Part shown: positions 12,501-25,100 of the stretch, piece after piece
Position numbering within the stretch: the stretch's first letter is position 1
How the letters are laid out: every line of letters begins with the position of its first letter
Assembly: GCA_963082875.1 (NCBI GenBank)
Contig: OY720100.1
Location: 15,834,591 to 15,898,590 of the forward strand
Direction: 5' to 3'
Source of the DNA: Corella eumyota
Taxonomy: Eukaryota; Chordata; Ascidiacea; Phlebobranchia; Corellidae
DNA: 64,000 bases
The notes under the pieces: generated by a model
The model's database searches: none
What the model saw: only the letters and a program-made list of their open reading frames with translations
What the model was told of the DNA's origin: nothing
Position numbers and translations under genes: made by a program

Positions 12501-15500
12501 GAGTTTTATTTATTTTGTAGTCCTAGAAATTGGACATACATGTATAAATATAAGTAAGTCTCCGCTAGCGTGGTAGACTGGTCTTAGCGTCGCACTAAAA
12601 GCCGAAAGGTGTCCAGTTCACGCCGCACCAATGCCACACTATTCGCCCTTGAGCCCAGCGTTCACAGATAGCTCAAACACGTCCCAAACCACACACCTTT
12701 ACCCAAAAAAATTATCAAAAACCTATCCCTTTAAGGTGATATGGAAAAAAAAAGATTACAAGTTTAACTTTTATGGTTTGTTTAATTTTCAGCAAACTGA
12801 CAAGTAATGGTTTATCCACCAAAAACTTGTTTCTTGAAAAGTGTCCTCCTCCGTGTAAACCTTACTCCAGGATCAAAACTCATCCCAAAGAAGACCTCAG
12901 TCCTGCAACTCCCACTATTTATGTAAGTAAATGTATATTAATAAAATTATTAGTGATAATTAAATTTTTTAAATCTTTTGCTTGGATATATGGATATTTA
13001 ATTATACAGTAAAAAAGTAGTTTTTAGTAGAACTATTGTATAAATTTGTTTATTTTAAATTCTTAGTTTGGAAATTATATCTTTTTTTGTTTATTAATAT
13101 TTTTACCCACTTTGTTGCCCTTTTTATCTCATTTTCTATGCTCTTTTTTTAGTTTAAATCTACATATAGCGAAGTCTAGTGTACAATATGTATGTCCAAT
13201 TTATAGGCTTGCAAAGTAAACAAAACTGCCATTTGTGGTGTGCGGGTAAATTGTCACCGGAAAATATTAGTTAAGAGTTGCGACCATATTACAACAATTA
13301 AGCAAGGGGTTATCAACTAATTTTAAACATTTTAAATTGTTTTTTTTTAGCTTGAAAACAAGAAAGAAGCAATGTCGAGGGCGCTGGCTGATTTTTGTAC
13401 GAACCCCGAGAATCCTGTCACAGTAATCCGAGGTTTAGCTGCGGCTCTCAAACTCGATCTCGGCTTATTTTCAACCAAGACCCTCGTGGAGAGTAATCCT
13501 GAATGTGCAGTAGAAGTCAGAACACAGGTAAAATACCACTATCATTTATATATAATTAAGCCTAAACTGCTGTTTGTGGTGTGTTGGCAAATAATAGTTG
13601 AGAATTGTGACCATATTAAGACAAGTAAATTCTGGCTATAGTAAGGCTTATTAACCAGCTTTTTAAGATGTTTTGATTAAATTTTGTGTATAAAAGCATG
13701 AAAATTAGATTTTAAGAACATATATATATTCTTTTAGCTGATATGACTTAAACATTGTATTGTTTTTTGGCATACCAGCAATCGTAATCAAACTCCAGAC
13801 CTTATAGACTGCACCTTCATACAAAAATATGTTTAAACTGTTAAAATTTGGTTCTTTAGCCTTAAATTAATGCAAGAAAGCAACATACCAGCAGTTGGAA
13901 TCAAACCGAAGACTTTAAAATTTACTAGGGCATTCTAAAAAACTTGTTAAAATTTGTTGAAATAAAACTTAAAAATTTAACTTTTTAGATTCAGCAGCCA
14001 TCAGAAGAAAACTGGGACTCTGTTGGAAGCAATAAGGTTTGGTTATGTGAAAGTAGTCGTTCTACTACAAGTATTGCTAAATATGCTCAATATCAAGCCA
14101 CCACTTTTCAAGAATCACTAAAGGTAAAATTAAGTTCAAAACAAAAATAAAAAAAATTCAAAGTAAAATCTGAAAGATTGTCATTTAAAAATTAAAAAAA
14201 ATTTTACAGGAAGATTTTTATTTTTAAAACAATTTTTTATTTTTTCTAGGAGGAAGAAACGAAACGACAATCTTCTGACTCGAAATCCGACGGATTAAAA
14301 TCAAAACGAAAACTTTACAAACAGATTAAATTTGGGACGAATATCGATCTTTCTAACGAAAAGAAATGGAGGTTGCAATTACAAGAATTATCAAAACTAC
14401 CCTGGTTATTCAGAGTAAGTAAAGTTGCTGAAAACTTTGTAAAACAACACTTATTATGCCTAACTTAATTTGTAAAAGCTATTTTTTTATGTGATTTATT
14501 GTTTTTTGGCCCTTTTTCTACTATTTTAAATTTTATTTTTCATGTAATTTTTTGGGCAATTTTTGAAACGAAATTTTTGGAGCAAATTTTTTTAAATTTT
14601 AATTTTAAAACCTTTTTTTTTTAGCTTGTATCAGCTGGCAATATGCTTAGCCATGTGGGTCACAAAATCCTTGGTATGAACACAATCCAACTCTACATGA
14701 AAGTACCTGGATCTAGAACACCGGGGCACCAGGAAAATAATAATTTCTCGGCGATCAACATCAATATTGGGCCAGGTGACTGTGAATGGTTTGCCACCCC
14801 TGAAGAATATTGGGGGGAAATTAGTGACCTATGTGAAAAGTAAGTAAACCAGTTTATTTTTTTATTTTAAAGGAACCCTATTGAAATGTTTTTATTAGGA
14901 TGGAGTTTTTTTTTCAATTTTTCAATTTGCAAAGCTATATAGACATTGTACTTTTAAGTAAGGTACTATATATGGTAATAACTTTTACAAAGAGCAAAAA
15001 CAATCAGCATTTTAATTAATGACAAGGTTTTATTAATAATCAATTAACCATATAATATTTTTAAAAAATGCACAGGCAACTTAGAACTGGGTTTGAAATA
15101 TTTAATTAACTTTATATTTAGTCTGTAACGTCAGCCTTTTTATGTTAACTAAAAAAAGGAAAAAAAATTATATTTCAAGTATTACACTTTGTTTTTTTAG
15201 GAACAACATCGATTACTTATCAGGTTCCTGGTGGCCAATATTAGAGGATATGTATAAAGCTAACATCCCAGTATATCGGTTCATCCAGAAGCCAGGTGAC
15301 CTGGTTTGGTTAAATGCTGGCACTGTTCATTGGGTGCAAGCAGTGGTGAGTCAAAAATTTGTGATTTTTTCGAAAATTTTTAAATTCAAAATTAAAAATT
15401 TTTTATTTTTTTTTGTTTTACAATTTTTAAACCTATATTATAATACGTTTATACACAATAATATGTACACAGGCTATGCTTATTTTTCTATACATTTATA

Positions 15501-17152
15501 CAAAAATATATCATATTTTCTATATATAACTTTATATATTTTAGATTTTATTTTTAACAAAAATTTTATTTTTTTTGTAGGGTTGGTGTAATAATATAGC
15601 TTGGAATGTCGGTCTCGTATCAGCGTACCAATACCAGATGGCGGTAGAGAGATACGAGTGGAATAAACTGACAGGTTATAAATCGATCGTTCCAATTATT
15701 CAACTATCTTGGAATATGGCAAAACATGTGAGAGTCACTGACCCAAAGTTGTTTACATTGATAAAGTAAGTAGTTTAGATTTTTCGTTTTTTTTGTTATT
15801 GTAAATTTTTTTTAACAATTTAGTTTTTTAAACTTGTTTTTTTTACTGGGTTTTAAAAAATTTAAATTTTTTTTTAGAACTTGATTTTAGATTTTTTTTA
15901 ATATTGTAAATTTAAGGTTTCACGTTTTAAAATTTAGTATTTTTTGTACAATTTTTTTTAAGTTTTTTTTTTAATTTTAATTTTTTTTTAGAACTTGTAT
16001 GATGCGAACCTTGTGGCAATGTCAGAGTAAAACAGATCAGTTAAAGAAAAGTGGAATTGAGGTGGTTTGGCATGGAAGAAATGAAAACGAAAATGCTCAT
16101 TATTGTGAAACCTGCGATGTAAGTTAAAGAAATTTTACATTTTTGCTAAAAAATTAAATTATTTTGCATTTTTTTTTTATATTTTTGTACAAAATCCTTT
16201 TTAATTTTGTATTCTTTTAGGTTATTTATTTATATGCTTAATACATTAATTTTTATTGTTTTTTCAATGCATTAAAAATTATTTTTTTTATGATTTTAAT
16301 TTTATATTTTTAAATTTTTGCATTTTTTTTATTTGTATATTTATTGTAAGATATTCCAGATATAATAATTTTTTTTGCTACATTTAAAATAGCCTATTTT
16401 TACCCATAATTTTTTTGATAAAATATGATTTTATATTTTTTTATTTGTATATTCATTTGCTAAATATTTTAATTTTTTTATCAAAAATATTACTATTTTT
16501 TTCTAGGTTGAGTTATTTAATTTATTATTTGTCCGTCATTGCGAATCCAACCTCTCCTTACATTTGGTACATTGTATGAGTTGTGCACAGAATATTAGCC
16601 CAGATTTGGAAAACTTCATCGTTCTTAACCAATATCACACTGATGAACTAATGAGAATATACGACCAATTTAATCTGGTAGGTTTTAAAATTCAATTTTT
16701 AGTATTTAAATATTAATAATATTGCGACCAATGGTTAAGACATTTGACTTTATTTTGTGAGATACTTGGTTCGATTCCCGCTGCTGCCATGCCTTAGCTT
16801 TTTCAGATCAATAATCTAGCACAAATCAGATATTCAAAAATAAAGCATTATTTTTAATAGTGTTATATATATTGGGCATTTGTACTCTACATCTTTTTTA
16901 CTCTATAATTTTACCCTTTTTTTCCATATCACCTTAAGAGGATAGGTTTTATATTTTTTATTGGGTAGGGGTGTGATATTGTGACGTGTTAGAGCTATTT
17001 GTAAACGCCGGGCTCAAGAGCGAATAGTGCGACATTGGTGCGACTCGAACCCGAAACCTTTCGGCTCGTAATCTACTGTCATGACCGCTTAAACACACTA
17101 CCGGACTCTTTAATTTTACCTTAATTTTTAGGCTAAAAAAACAAAAACTTGA
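515..17152 (+). CDS. KDM6A: KDM6A/UTX-type histone H3K27 demethylase
   Basis: JmjC Fe(II)/2-oxoglutarate dioxygenase expected to remove methyl groups from H3K27, in the nucleus with MLL3/4-type COMPASS (family knowledge). Coding exons: 515-585, 1537-1597, 4371-4476, 4555-4604, 4747-4805, 6424-6544, 7127-7181, 7760-7894, 8417-8543, 9169-9310, 9658-9801, 10060-10223, 10676-10862, 11036-11197, 11421-12271, 12793-12922, 13351-13527, 13989-14123, 14250-14414, 14625-14839, 15201-15345, 15581-15765, 15992-16118, 16507-16677, 17132-17152. The joined frame is open for 1301 codons. TPRs span about residues 45-395 (e.g. [20 protein letters not shown]). A low-complexity linker lies mostly in the 851-bp exon. 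In the JmjC domain the iron ligands are H1049, E1051 (HQENNNF) and H1129 (AGTVHWVQA), with the same spacing as human UTX. The C-terminal zinc domain has CETC and CMSC pairs. Presence of TPRs argues for UTX rather than KDM6B. Exon 2 (61 bp) was found because exons 1 and 3 do not join in phase without it. The last coding exon is only 21 bp. Confidence 0.95.
3840..4240. other. CpG- and pyrimidine-rich island in KDM6 intron 2
   Basis: A GC-richer block inside an AT-rich intron, with CG-dense stretches, CTCTCTCGC-type tracts and a short TG run near 3948-3960. No coding exon of the family fits here. It could be an enhancer or alternative promoter; this is inference from composition only. Confidence 0.3.
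5280..5900. other. CpG-rich island in KDM6 intron 5
   Basis: This region has dense CG dinucleotides, long T/C tracts with CCTCTCTCGCG, a CACGTG E-box near 5630 and alternating GCGCACACGCGCGCACGC near 5710. It resembles the intron 2 block in composition. Open frames on both strands (5519-5913) are a by-product of the GC-rich composition and lack family similarity. Candidate regulatory element. Confidence 0.3.
9459..9622 (+). repeat. Dispersed intronic repeat C, copy 1
   Basis: An approximately 165-bp segment in KDM6 intron 10. It shares GTATGTCCAATTTA, ACTGCCATTTGTGGTGTG and a following GTTAAGAG-TGC-ACCA--TTAC block with copies at 13179-13340 and 13540-13675. No clear terminal inverted repeats or tRNA boxes were seen. 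Confidence 0.55.
10273..10602 (-). repeat. SINE family B copy with triplicated 80-bp internal unit
   Basis: A tRNA-derived SINE in KDM6 intron 12, antisense to the gene. The tRNA-like head lies at the right end. The block starting GTGTTTGAGCTATCTGTAAA recurs at 10321 (diverged), 10401 and 10481, an exact 80-bp period, so this copy has three tandem units where other copies have one. Confidence 0.7.
11262..11387 (-). repeat. SINE family B fragment
   Basis: Reads on the minus strand as the tRNA-like head plus GCACAAACACG-type body of the family. It lies in KDM6 intron 14, close to the 3' splice site of the long linker exon at 11421. Diverged and 3' truncated. Confidence 0.6.
12562..12752 (+). 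repeat. SINE family B, near full length
   Basis: A head with tRNA-like A and B boxes, then the CACTATTCGCCCTTGAGCCC body and a CCTTTAAGGTGATATGG tail followed by an A run. It sits in KDM6 intron 15 and ends about 40 bp before the next exon. Confidence 0.7.
13179..13340 (+). repeat. Dispersed intronic repeat C, copy 2
   Basis: A second copy of the repeat at 9459-9622, in KDM6 intron 16 and in the same orientation. It is the best preserved of the three. Confidence 0.55.
13540..13675 (+). repeat. Dispersed intronic repeat C, copy 3 (partial)
   Basis: Shares the CTG--TTTGTGGTGTG and GTTGAGA-TTGTGACCATATTA blocks with the other copies. It lacks their left end and lies in KDM6 intron 17. Confidence 0.45.
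16921..17104 (-). repeat. SINE family B, full length, in last KDM6 intron
   Basis: A near-consensus copy, antisense to the gene, running from the CCATATCACCTTAAG tail to a tRNA-like head ending at CTACCGG. Its head ends 27 bp before the 21-bp final coding exon, so it supplies part of the 3' splice-site environment. A shorter tRNA-like stretch (about 16722-16800) precedes it. Confidence 0.7.
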
Positions 17153-19123
17153 TCACCATCTTACCATCTCTACAACTAAGATATCCATTTGAGCTTTGAA
17201 ATAAGAGGTTAAATAGAGAGAAGTACAAAGCTTGCACGTTTGTTTAAAGTGCCTGATGCTATGCAAGATTTGGTGGACGGCAGGCCGAAATAAAAAAACG
17301 GATCTTCAAATTATTATGCCCCCCTACACTAAAGCACAAAAATTAAGTAAAGTTGTTATTACGAACATTGGTTTTTCAAAATTACTGGATTGGGTCCCTT
17401 TGAAATTTTGGGTTAAAACTTTTTTTTTTGGCAAAATTAAGCAAACAGAAGCTCTAATCGTATTTTTTCGTGCGTTTTTCCTGCACACCATTCTCCGTTA
17501 TCTTTAAAGCCAGCGTGCAATATTATAACATAGGTGTCAATCAAAAAATCCAACCTTTCTTATTTTTTTTCACCGACTTTTCAACAAAATAGTTCATTAA
17601 ATTACATGTACAGTCAAATCCACTAGCGGCCTATTTTTTCGGCGATTTTTCTAAATAAATTTTCGTGATTTTTTTTTTAGTAATATTTAAAACAAACCAT
17701 TTTGTATTGGCCTTTGGTTGTTAAATACCAATTCATATTATTTCTATTAAATTAAGTAGACCCCTTTTGTTGTACATTTTTTGCGTTATTTCTGCCCTGT
17801 TTTTGTTATCAAAAATCGTACTCAATATCGACAAAATATTTGTCGATTTTTAAGTAAGTAACAGTTTGTGTTTTTTCTTTTTTTTTCGTTCCTAAAAGAT
17901 TTTTATCCAGATGAACGATGATGACATTTCTTTGGCGTTGAAGATCGAATTTATAGCGCTCTAGAACACTTTATTTTTTCATTATACCATCACTATTATT
18001 AATTAATATCTTGTTGTTTTCAATTTTTTGTTTCTTGCTCGTCTGTGCACGTGCGAATTATTTTCGTTTTTTTGTTTTGAGATAAAGTGCAAGAATATGC
18101 TATAGAACGGCACTAAATAACGTCAAATATATCTTTTATTACAATTCGACGAGCCTGGTTATTATATGGGTTATTACTATTAGCACTATGTTAGGTTTAC
18201 GGTTTAATTCCAACTGCCTACATGTTGTGGTGTCCTTCAATAAGATGCTGTAAATTCGTATTTGCCCTAGAAACAACCAGAGGTTAATAAATAATGGATT
18301 GTAAATAATGGATTAATAAATAATGGACCATAGTCTACCGGCAGCGTGGTGTAGTGGTAAGAACACTTGCTACACTACCATTAGGTTTTGAGTTTAATTC
18401 CCATTGCTCCCATGCTGTAGCGCCCTTGAGTAAGGTGCTATAAAAGGTATAAACTCCTGCTGAGCCAGCACTTAATCAGCAGCATAATTACCGGGCAGTT
18501 ATAATCTATAATATCCCAAACTGCCACAGGCAACTCGAGACTGGGTCGGGGTAACTGATGTTACTCTGTACCTTTCCACATCGAGGATAAAGATGTATAC
18601 AAGAAAAAGGTCTACTTGAGACTGGGTTGGGGTAATAATTGTTATTCTATGTTTAGGGTTCTGTCTTTAACATCAAAGATAAATTAATATACAGTTTACT
18701 GATTAAAACTGATTCTGGCAACTCCAAATTTACCAGTAATAGTAGACTACGTTTTTTTATTAATTGTTAAATATTACAGTGAGGTAAGAAAGTAATATAT
18801 TCAAAGATTTTAAACTCTAAATCTAGGTGAATTTAAAGCTAAAAAACAACTATGATGATATTTTGTATGTGATAATTGCTTTCGTGACTTTTAAGATTTA
18901 AAGAAATTCATAACAATTTTTATAATACATCAACTAAAACCTAGGAAATTCGCAGGCTAATCCACTAAACAATTATTAAACAACGGTAATGGCAAAATTT
19001 AAGAAACAAAAATTATAAATTAAACCTCTCAAAGAGCATTACTCCAAAGACTAAGTTATTATCATTATTATATCAAAATATACGAAGGTAATTCAAAACG
19101 GAAAATCCAATTTTATGAAAATG
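17153..19123. other. Intergenic region between convergent KDM6 and adhesion GPCR genes
   Basis: Holds the two 3' ends and SINE debris. An AATAAA at 17289-17294 is a plausible KDM6 polyadenylation signal 137 bp after the stop. The short frame at 17232-17507 has no recognisable similarity. 17520-18160 shows nothing beyond AT-rich sequence. Confidence 0.5.
18165..18692 (+). repeat. SINE family A cluster (one full copy plus fragments)
   Basis: A nearly complete family A SINE runs from CCGGCAGCGTGGTGTAGTGG (18338) to the GAGGATAAAGATGTATAC tail (18600). It is followed by a second tail fragment (18611-18692) and preceded by a diverged tRNA-like head (about 18165-18290). Family A has a tRNA-like head with B-box GGTTCRATCC and a long non-tRNA body. 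It resembles the composite SINE known from Ciona, though the name is not asserted. Confidence 0.7.
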
Positions 19124-22100
19124 TTAATCTATGACTCTTTGAGGTATATATGCCGAGTAAACTCGTTCAACTTGACGCTGTCTTCTCTGCACAGGTGACG
19201 GCATATCTGTTGATAGAGAAGTAAAACTCTTTCCTTTTCGTTTTGAGCTTAGACCGATGGTTCGAGTCTGATCAAATCCAGCTTTTTCGAACAACAGCCC
19301 TCGCCATGATTTACGAACAACTTTGGGCCGTATTGTGAATACAATAAATATCCATAGACCCTATAAAAGGCAACGTTAATTTGTCTGTTAATTGGAAGCA
19401 TGATGTAGTGGTCAGAACACTTGGTTTCACTACATGAGATCATTGGTTCGATCCCCACTGATTTTACGCTGTAGCAACCTTAGTTAAGGCTTTATAAACG
19501 GTATAAACTATAAAACTCCTACTGAGCCAATACTTAATCAGCAGCCTAATTATCGGGCAATTATAATCTTTAATATTTTAATATTTCAACGCCTACAAAA
19601 TGGCACATGCAACTTAAATTGTTTTGTTTTTGTTGCATTTTTTTACCTGAAATCCGTTAAAAATAACAAACACGTAAGCAAGGATTCGACGCGTTACCAG
19701 GTCCTCAATAGGGGCGATATTAATTAAAAATCCAATTGTCCAAGTGGGTCCAGATAATAACATAATTGCAACTGCATTAATAATATGCTGGCGAGCCTTT
19801 AAAAAAAACGGTTTAAATCTTATTTTTTATTTTGTATATATATATTGCTTTATCCTCAATGTTATAAGCTAACTTTACAGCCTTGTTACATCATAATGTT
19901 TGATGAATATGGTTATTTACTTCTTACTTTTACTGTTATTTTTCCACGACGCGAACTCGATTTCCTTGGTTGTCTCCCTCTTCTCCAAGTAACATTGTAG
20001 ATAACGATACAAAACAGAACGATATTAACTAACATGATTATACCCAAGGGTAGGAGAAGGGCCCAATACAAAGCGATATCTGTCAGCCAGCACCTGACAA
20101 AATAAAATAAGTTTTAATAGGCAAAATTAAAAAAAATTGTAGTCCAAGACCGGTTCACCACACTACCAAACTTGAAGTATGCTTTTATATTCTTAAGGTC
20201 GAAATATATTATTGTATGATTAAACACACTTACACCACTGTTTCTCTATAGATTGGATACATTCTTTCAGGCTTGTTGTTGTTTATTAAACCGAAATGAG
20301 CACCCAGCGTTGCAACTGATAGCAATATCGGAAAGCCCCATCCAATAATACAAGATTTAAGAATAGAGTTCGGCCTTCCACTCCAAATTTTTACGAATTT
20401 CATATACATATCAAGTACCTCAATAAACATCCAAGCAAAGGTGGCAGATAAAAAGAAATGCATAAAAAATGCCGCCTATAACATAATGTCATTAGAAATT
20501 TTAAAGCCAAAGTGTCTTCAATTATATAAATATCATTGTGAGACTATTAATTGATTTGCCTTTCTATTTTTCCCTACCGTTATGCAAGATGCTTGATTAA
20601 ATGGAAGGTTTACGGACAATCCGAAAAGATATGATAAGTATACTCCAGTCAAGGCTATACAGAATTGAACGAGAATTTGCTTGGATTTATATTTTCGTAA
20701 ATGCCTAAACAAGAAGTAATTAACAAATACGCAAAACACTTTATTGCTGTAGTAAAGGTTAAATGTGTAAAAAAGGTAAAATGATAGAAATTACTTGAAT
20801 ATAGTGTAAGAAATGATGGTAGAGATCAACCCAAATAAAGACAAGGCACATCCAACATAGGAAAGTATATCCAACACTCTATCTTGCACTTTAGACTCTC
20901 GACTCTGTTTAAAAAGTAACTTGCTATTTTTAGTGCCAAGCTTTAAAAATGTTTGTTTGTAATGGTTAAAAAAATGGTTACATGGTTAAAATTATTATAA
21001 TGGTTAAATTATTGAAAAAATGATTAACAGTGGTTACATACCATGACAATTGCAAAACTGGTTAAATGGTTGCATTCGCATACAACATTGCCACCAGGGC
21101 TATCTGGTTGAATAGTTACACAACCATCTGCTGTCCACGATGACGTCAAATAATTGTATGACGTACATGTAGGGTTGTATAAAGATTGTAATATTGAGCG
21201 ATCGTCGCCTGAAAATATGGTTGGAATTTCTTCCACAAGAAGAGGGAATCTAATAACGCGAAAAATTAAAAATCTTTACTTTAAACAATTGTCCAGATAA
21301 AGGTTTATATTTGCAATGTTTTATTCTTGCTTTAGACATATTTCAAAAGGGTGGTAAAGTGATATACCGGTCATGACATTGGACTACAAGCCGAAAGGTT
21401 TCCGGTTCGAGCCGCACCAATGTCACACTATTTGCCTATAAGCCCGGCGTTTACAGATAGCTTTAAAACAACACAACAAATTATAGTTTACCAATATAAA
21501 ATCTCAATAACAAAGATTTACGTTCAATTCCTAACTAGAAAAAAAACAAATATTTTTGAAAAGAAATTAAGTTACCGAATAAGAATGGGCTGTGATAGAT
21601 TTTGAATGACTCTATCAGCAACTGTAGCCCCAATCACTGCACTGTTTACAACTAAACTATTTGTGCTTCCTGAATCAAAATCGGTCTGACCTACTTCTAG
21701 GGGCGTGACGTCACTTGTTGGAAATAACCTTGCATCTTTGTAGCCAGTAAATGAAATTCTCAGTGATTGATTTTGCTGCGATATATATCAAATATTATTT
21801 AGTTAAAAAGGGTTTACTTGGGACATTGCAACAAATACTTAGCCTTAACAACCACTTAAATTAACAGTAATTTTTATTAGCAAAAATTTAGGCAGTATAT
21901 AAAGTCAAGTATAGTATTAAAAAATGTCTTCTACTTTTTAACTAACACTTAATTACATTACGTTGCCTTCTATTATGTTTTGTTAAAGGTCAATTTTTAA
22001 AGTTTGACTTAAATTCATATTTACCGTTGCGATGTTAAGGGAGGACAGGATTGATAAGGGCAAAGTTATTGACGCAGTATCATCCAGTAACGTATCATTA

Positions 22101-25100
22101 AACCCAGCTTCGATTGAAAAAGTTGGAATGTCTAATAACAGTTATTAAATTTAAAAATAAGATTTTTTATTGTATGATAGATAGCCTGTTGTTATTAATT
22201 GAATGGAATATCATTATTTACCTGCTGTGTCGTTGATATCTATAGCTCCAACTGCAATATTGTTTAAAATCATTTCAAAACTTGTTCCATTTAAAACAAT
22301 TGTGTTTAGTAACCTTTCAGTAAGTAATGTTATAGTTTCTGATGTATTTATCTCGTACGTTTCTACGAAAAAAAAATATGTGGTCAACGTTTAAAGAAAT
22401 ATGAAGCTAAATACTTGCAAAGATTTTGCACCCTATTTTAATTCCTTAGAACCTTAGTCGTCCATCTACTGGAAAAACGTATTTGTGGTTCTTTTAAGAT
22501 TATTAACTTAAGAATATATTAAAATTTTACAATATTGCTTACCTTCATTAGAGCCCAGTACGTCGATTACTCCAATAACATTTGTTGCTACACTCTCATC
22601 GATGACTAAATCTTCGAGTACTAAACTAGAGATTTGAGAAACAATTTCTTGGGCTTGCTCATTTGTTATAATCACAGTTTCTGCAAATAAGACACACTTT
22701 ATTTATTTTAAAGCATTGTAAAACGTAAATGTATTTATTTTAAAGAAATAAATCGGATTTTAAAAAAAATCGTTTAATAAACAGGGTTTTAAGAACCTTT
22801 TGTATATTATTCTTATAAAAAAATTACTATAACATACCATTTTGCACTAACGAAGAATTAAGAAGTTCTTCATAAAACACTTCAGAAACCATAGCTACAT
22901 TATCTTGGTTAATAATCGTAGGCACAGTCGGTAAAAATATCTGCACAGTTTCTGTAGGTACAACCGCAATAGTTTCGCTTAATGTAGTGGTATTAGTGAA
23001 ACTTGTTGATGTTAGAACAATAGAAGTTGATCCTATCGTTGTCGAACTATTGCTTGATGATATTGTTGTATCAATTACTGCTGTTGTAGAAGATGGTATT
23101 TCTGGTGAAGTACTTTCCATTACTGCTGTAGTGTTAGCTCCAGTTGTGCTTGTTAAGCCGCTTTCTGTAACGACCAGTAAAGTAGTATTTTCTGTTTGGA
23201 TAGATGGTGTATTTTGTGTTGTAGTACTAATCTGCGCTGTTGTGTCTTGTGTAGTAATCTGTGATGTCATATTTTTTGTTGTGATTAATAATGAAGTATT
23301 TTCAGTGGTAAAAATTGGTATATTAGAAGAAGTGCTATTTTGCGATGTTGTATTTTCTGAAAATGTAACATTTTCTGTAACAAATCTTGTTATATTTTCT
23401 GTTATAAATCCAGACGTGGTAATTCCTGTCGTTACCAATAAAGTAGTATTTGCTGCAGGCATTGGCGTAGTATTTTCTACTGTTACTAAAAGCGTAGTAG
23501 TTTCTAAAGGCATTGGCGTAGTATTTTCTAACGCTACTAGTGGAGTAGTAATGTCTGGAGGCATCGGTGTAGTACTTTCTGCTGTTACTAAAAACGTAGT
23601 AGTTTCTAAAGGCATTGGTGTAGTATTTTCTGCTGTTACCAGTGACGTGGTAGTTTGTGGTACATTTAATAGTGTAGTATTAGTATCAGCTGTAGTTTCT
23701 AATAGTGTAGGATTTTTAGCAGAAACAAATGGCGTACTATCTTCTGATGTATAGATTGGCGTAGTATTTTCTGTGGCTAATAACGATTTTTCAGTGGATA
23801 AAATAGTGGTCATTTCTGTAGTTTGAACTGGTTTCGTACTTTCTGTAATGAGAAATGTTGAAGTAGTTGTTTCGTAGGGAGTACTATCTTTAGTAGTAGA
23901 CATTATGGTAATACCTTCTGAACTTGAAAGTAGTGTAGTTTCTTGTATAGTAGAATTTTGAGCAATTATTGTAGATTGACTTGTTGCATCATTCTTTGTA
24001 AAAGTCATTGCTGTAGAATTATTAGTAGTTAAATTTTGAGCAATTTCTGTTTTGTTAAGTCTTGTAATATTTTTTGTAAATTCATACAAAGTATAATAGT
24101 ATGTTGGTTTTTTAGTTTGAGATGCCACGGTATCTTCTGTTGTGGTAGTAACACTTTGTTCCGTTGGTGTTGTTGTATGTTGTGCCTGAGTATTATTTTC
24201 AGAGTAAGAAGAAGTCAGACCATTGGTTATAGTTACGTCATCAATAGTTGTTGCAGTTGTACCAAGTTTGCTTGGCATAGTTGTTGTTAAATTAATTTCT
24301 AAATCAAGGTTTGCAGACTGGCTTGCATTTGGCGTTAATGGAGTTGCAGTATCTACAATATCTTCAATTGTAGTTGCTGTTGTAGCAAAATTTTCGAACA
24401 GTGTGTTGTTGATAATAGAAACTGTGCTTACGTCAAGAACAGAGCTGTTAGTTTTGGTTGTTGTTTCTGAAAGACTTTCTATCGTAGTAGCTGTCGTTGC
24501 ACCATTACTGGTCGTTGTATTTAAAATTGTGGTGTTTATATCATTATTGAAAGTGGTAGTTTTATATGTTGTTACTTTAACTGTTGTGTCTGATAAATCG
24601 TCAATTGTGGTAGCTGTTGTAGCACCATTGCTAGTCATAGTAATATTGTTTAAAGTCGTAATGTTTATATTAATATTGGAAGTGGTGACATTATATGTTG
24701 TTACTTCAAGTGTTGAGTCCGATATATCGTCGATTGTTGTAGCTGTTGTTTTATCTCTATTTGTTCTAGTTGTGTTAGCAACGTTAGAAGTGGTAGGTAA
24801 CGCCGTTGTATTTGCATTTAAATCCAATGTATCTCTTGTGATGTCTGATGTAGTTATATCCTCTATCGTTGTAGCTGTCGTAGGGTCGCTTGGCCTTACA
24901 GCCATTGTAGTTTTAATAGGAACATTTGATGATGTAGTAGGGTTTGTAATAGCATCTGAACTGTCAGTTTGACTTGTAGATTCTGTTCTATCTGGTATAT
25001 CTTTAATGGTTGTAGCAGTTGGAGTGACTATGTTAGTTGTAAAATTGTTGTCTGGTGCAATGGACGACTCAGTATTATTAAATGCATTATTAAAATCCAT

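Noticed and set aside
17232-17507. A 91-codon frame after the KDM6 gene
   Set aside because: No recognisable similarity, lies in the probable 3' UTR/flank, and has no in-phase splice partners.
18338-18410. Possible functional tRNA genes at SINE heads
   Set aside because: A- and B-box-like motifs are present, but the cloverleaf does not close properly and the same head recurs attached to a common non-tRNA body, so these are SINE heads.
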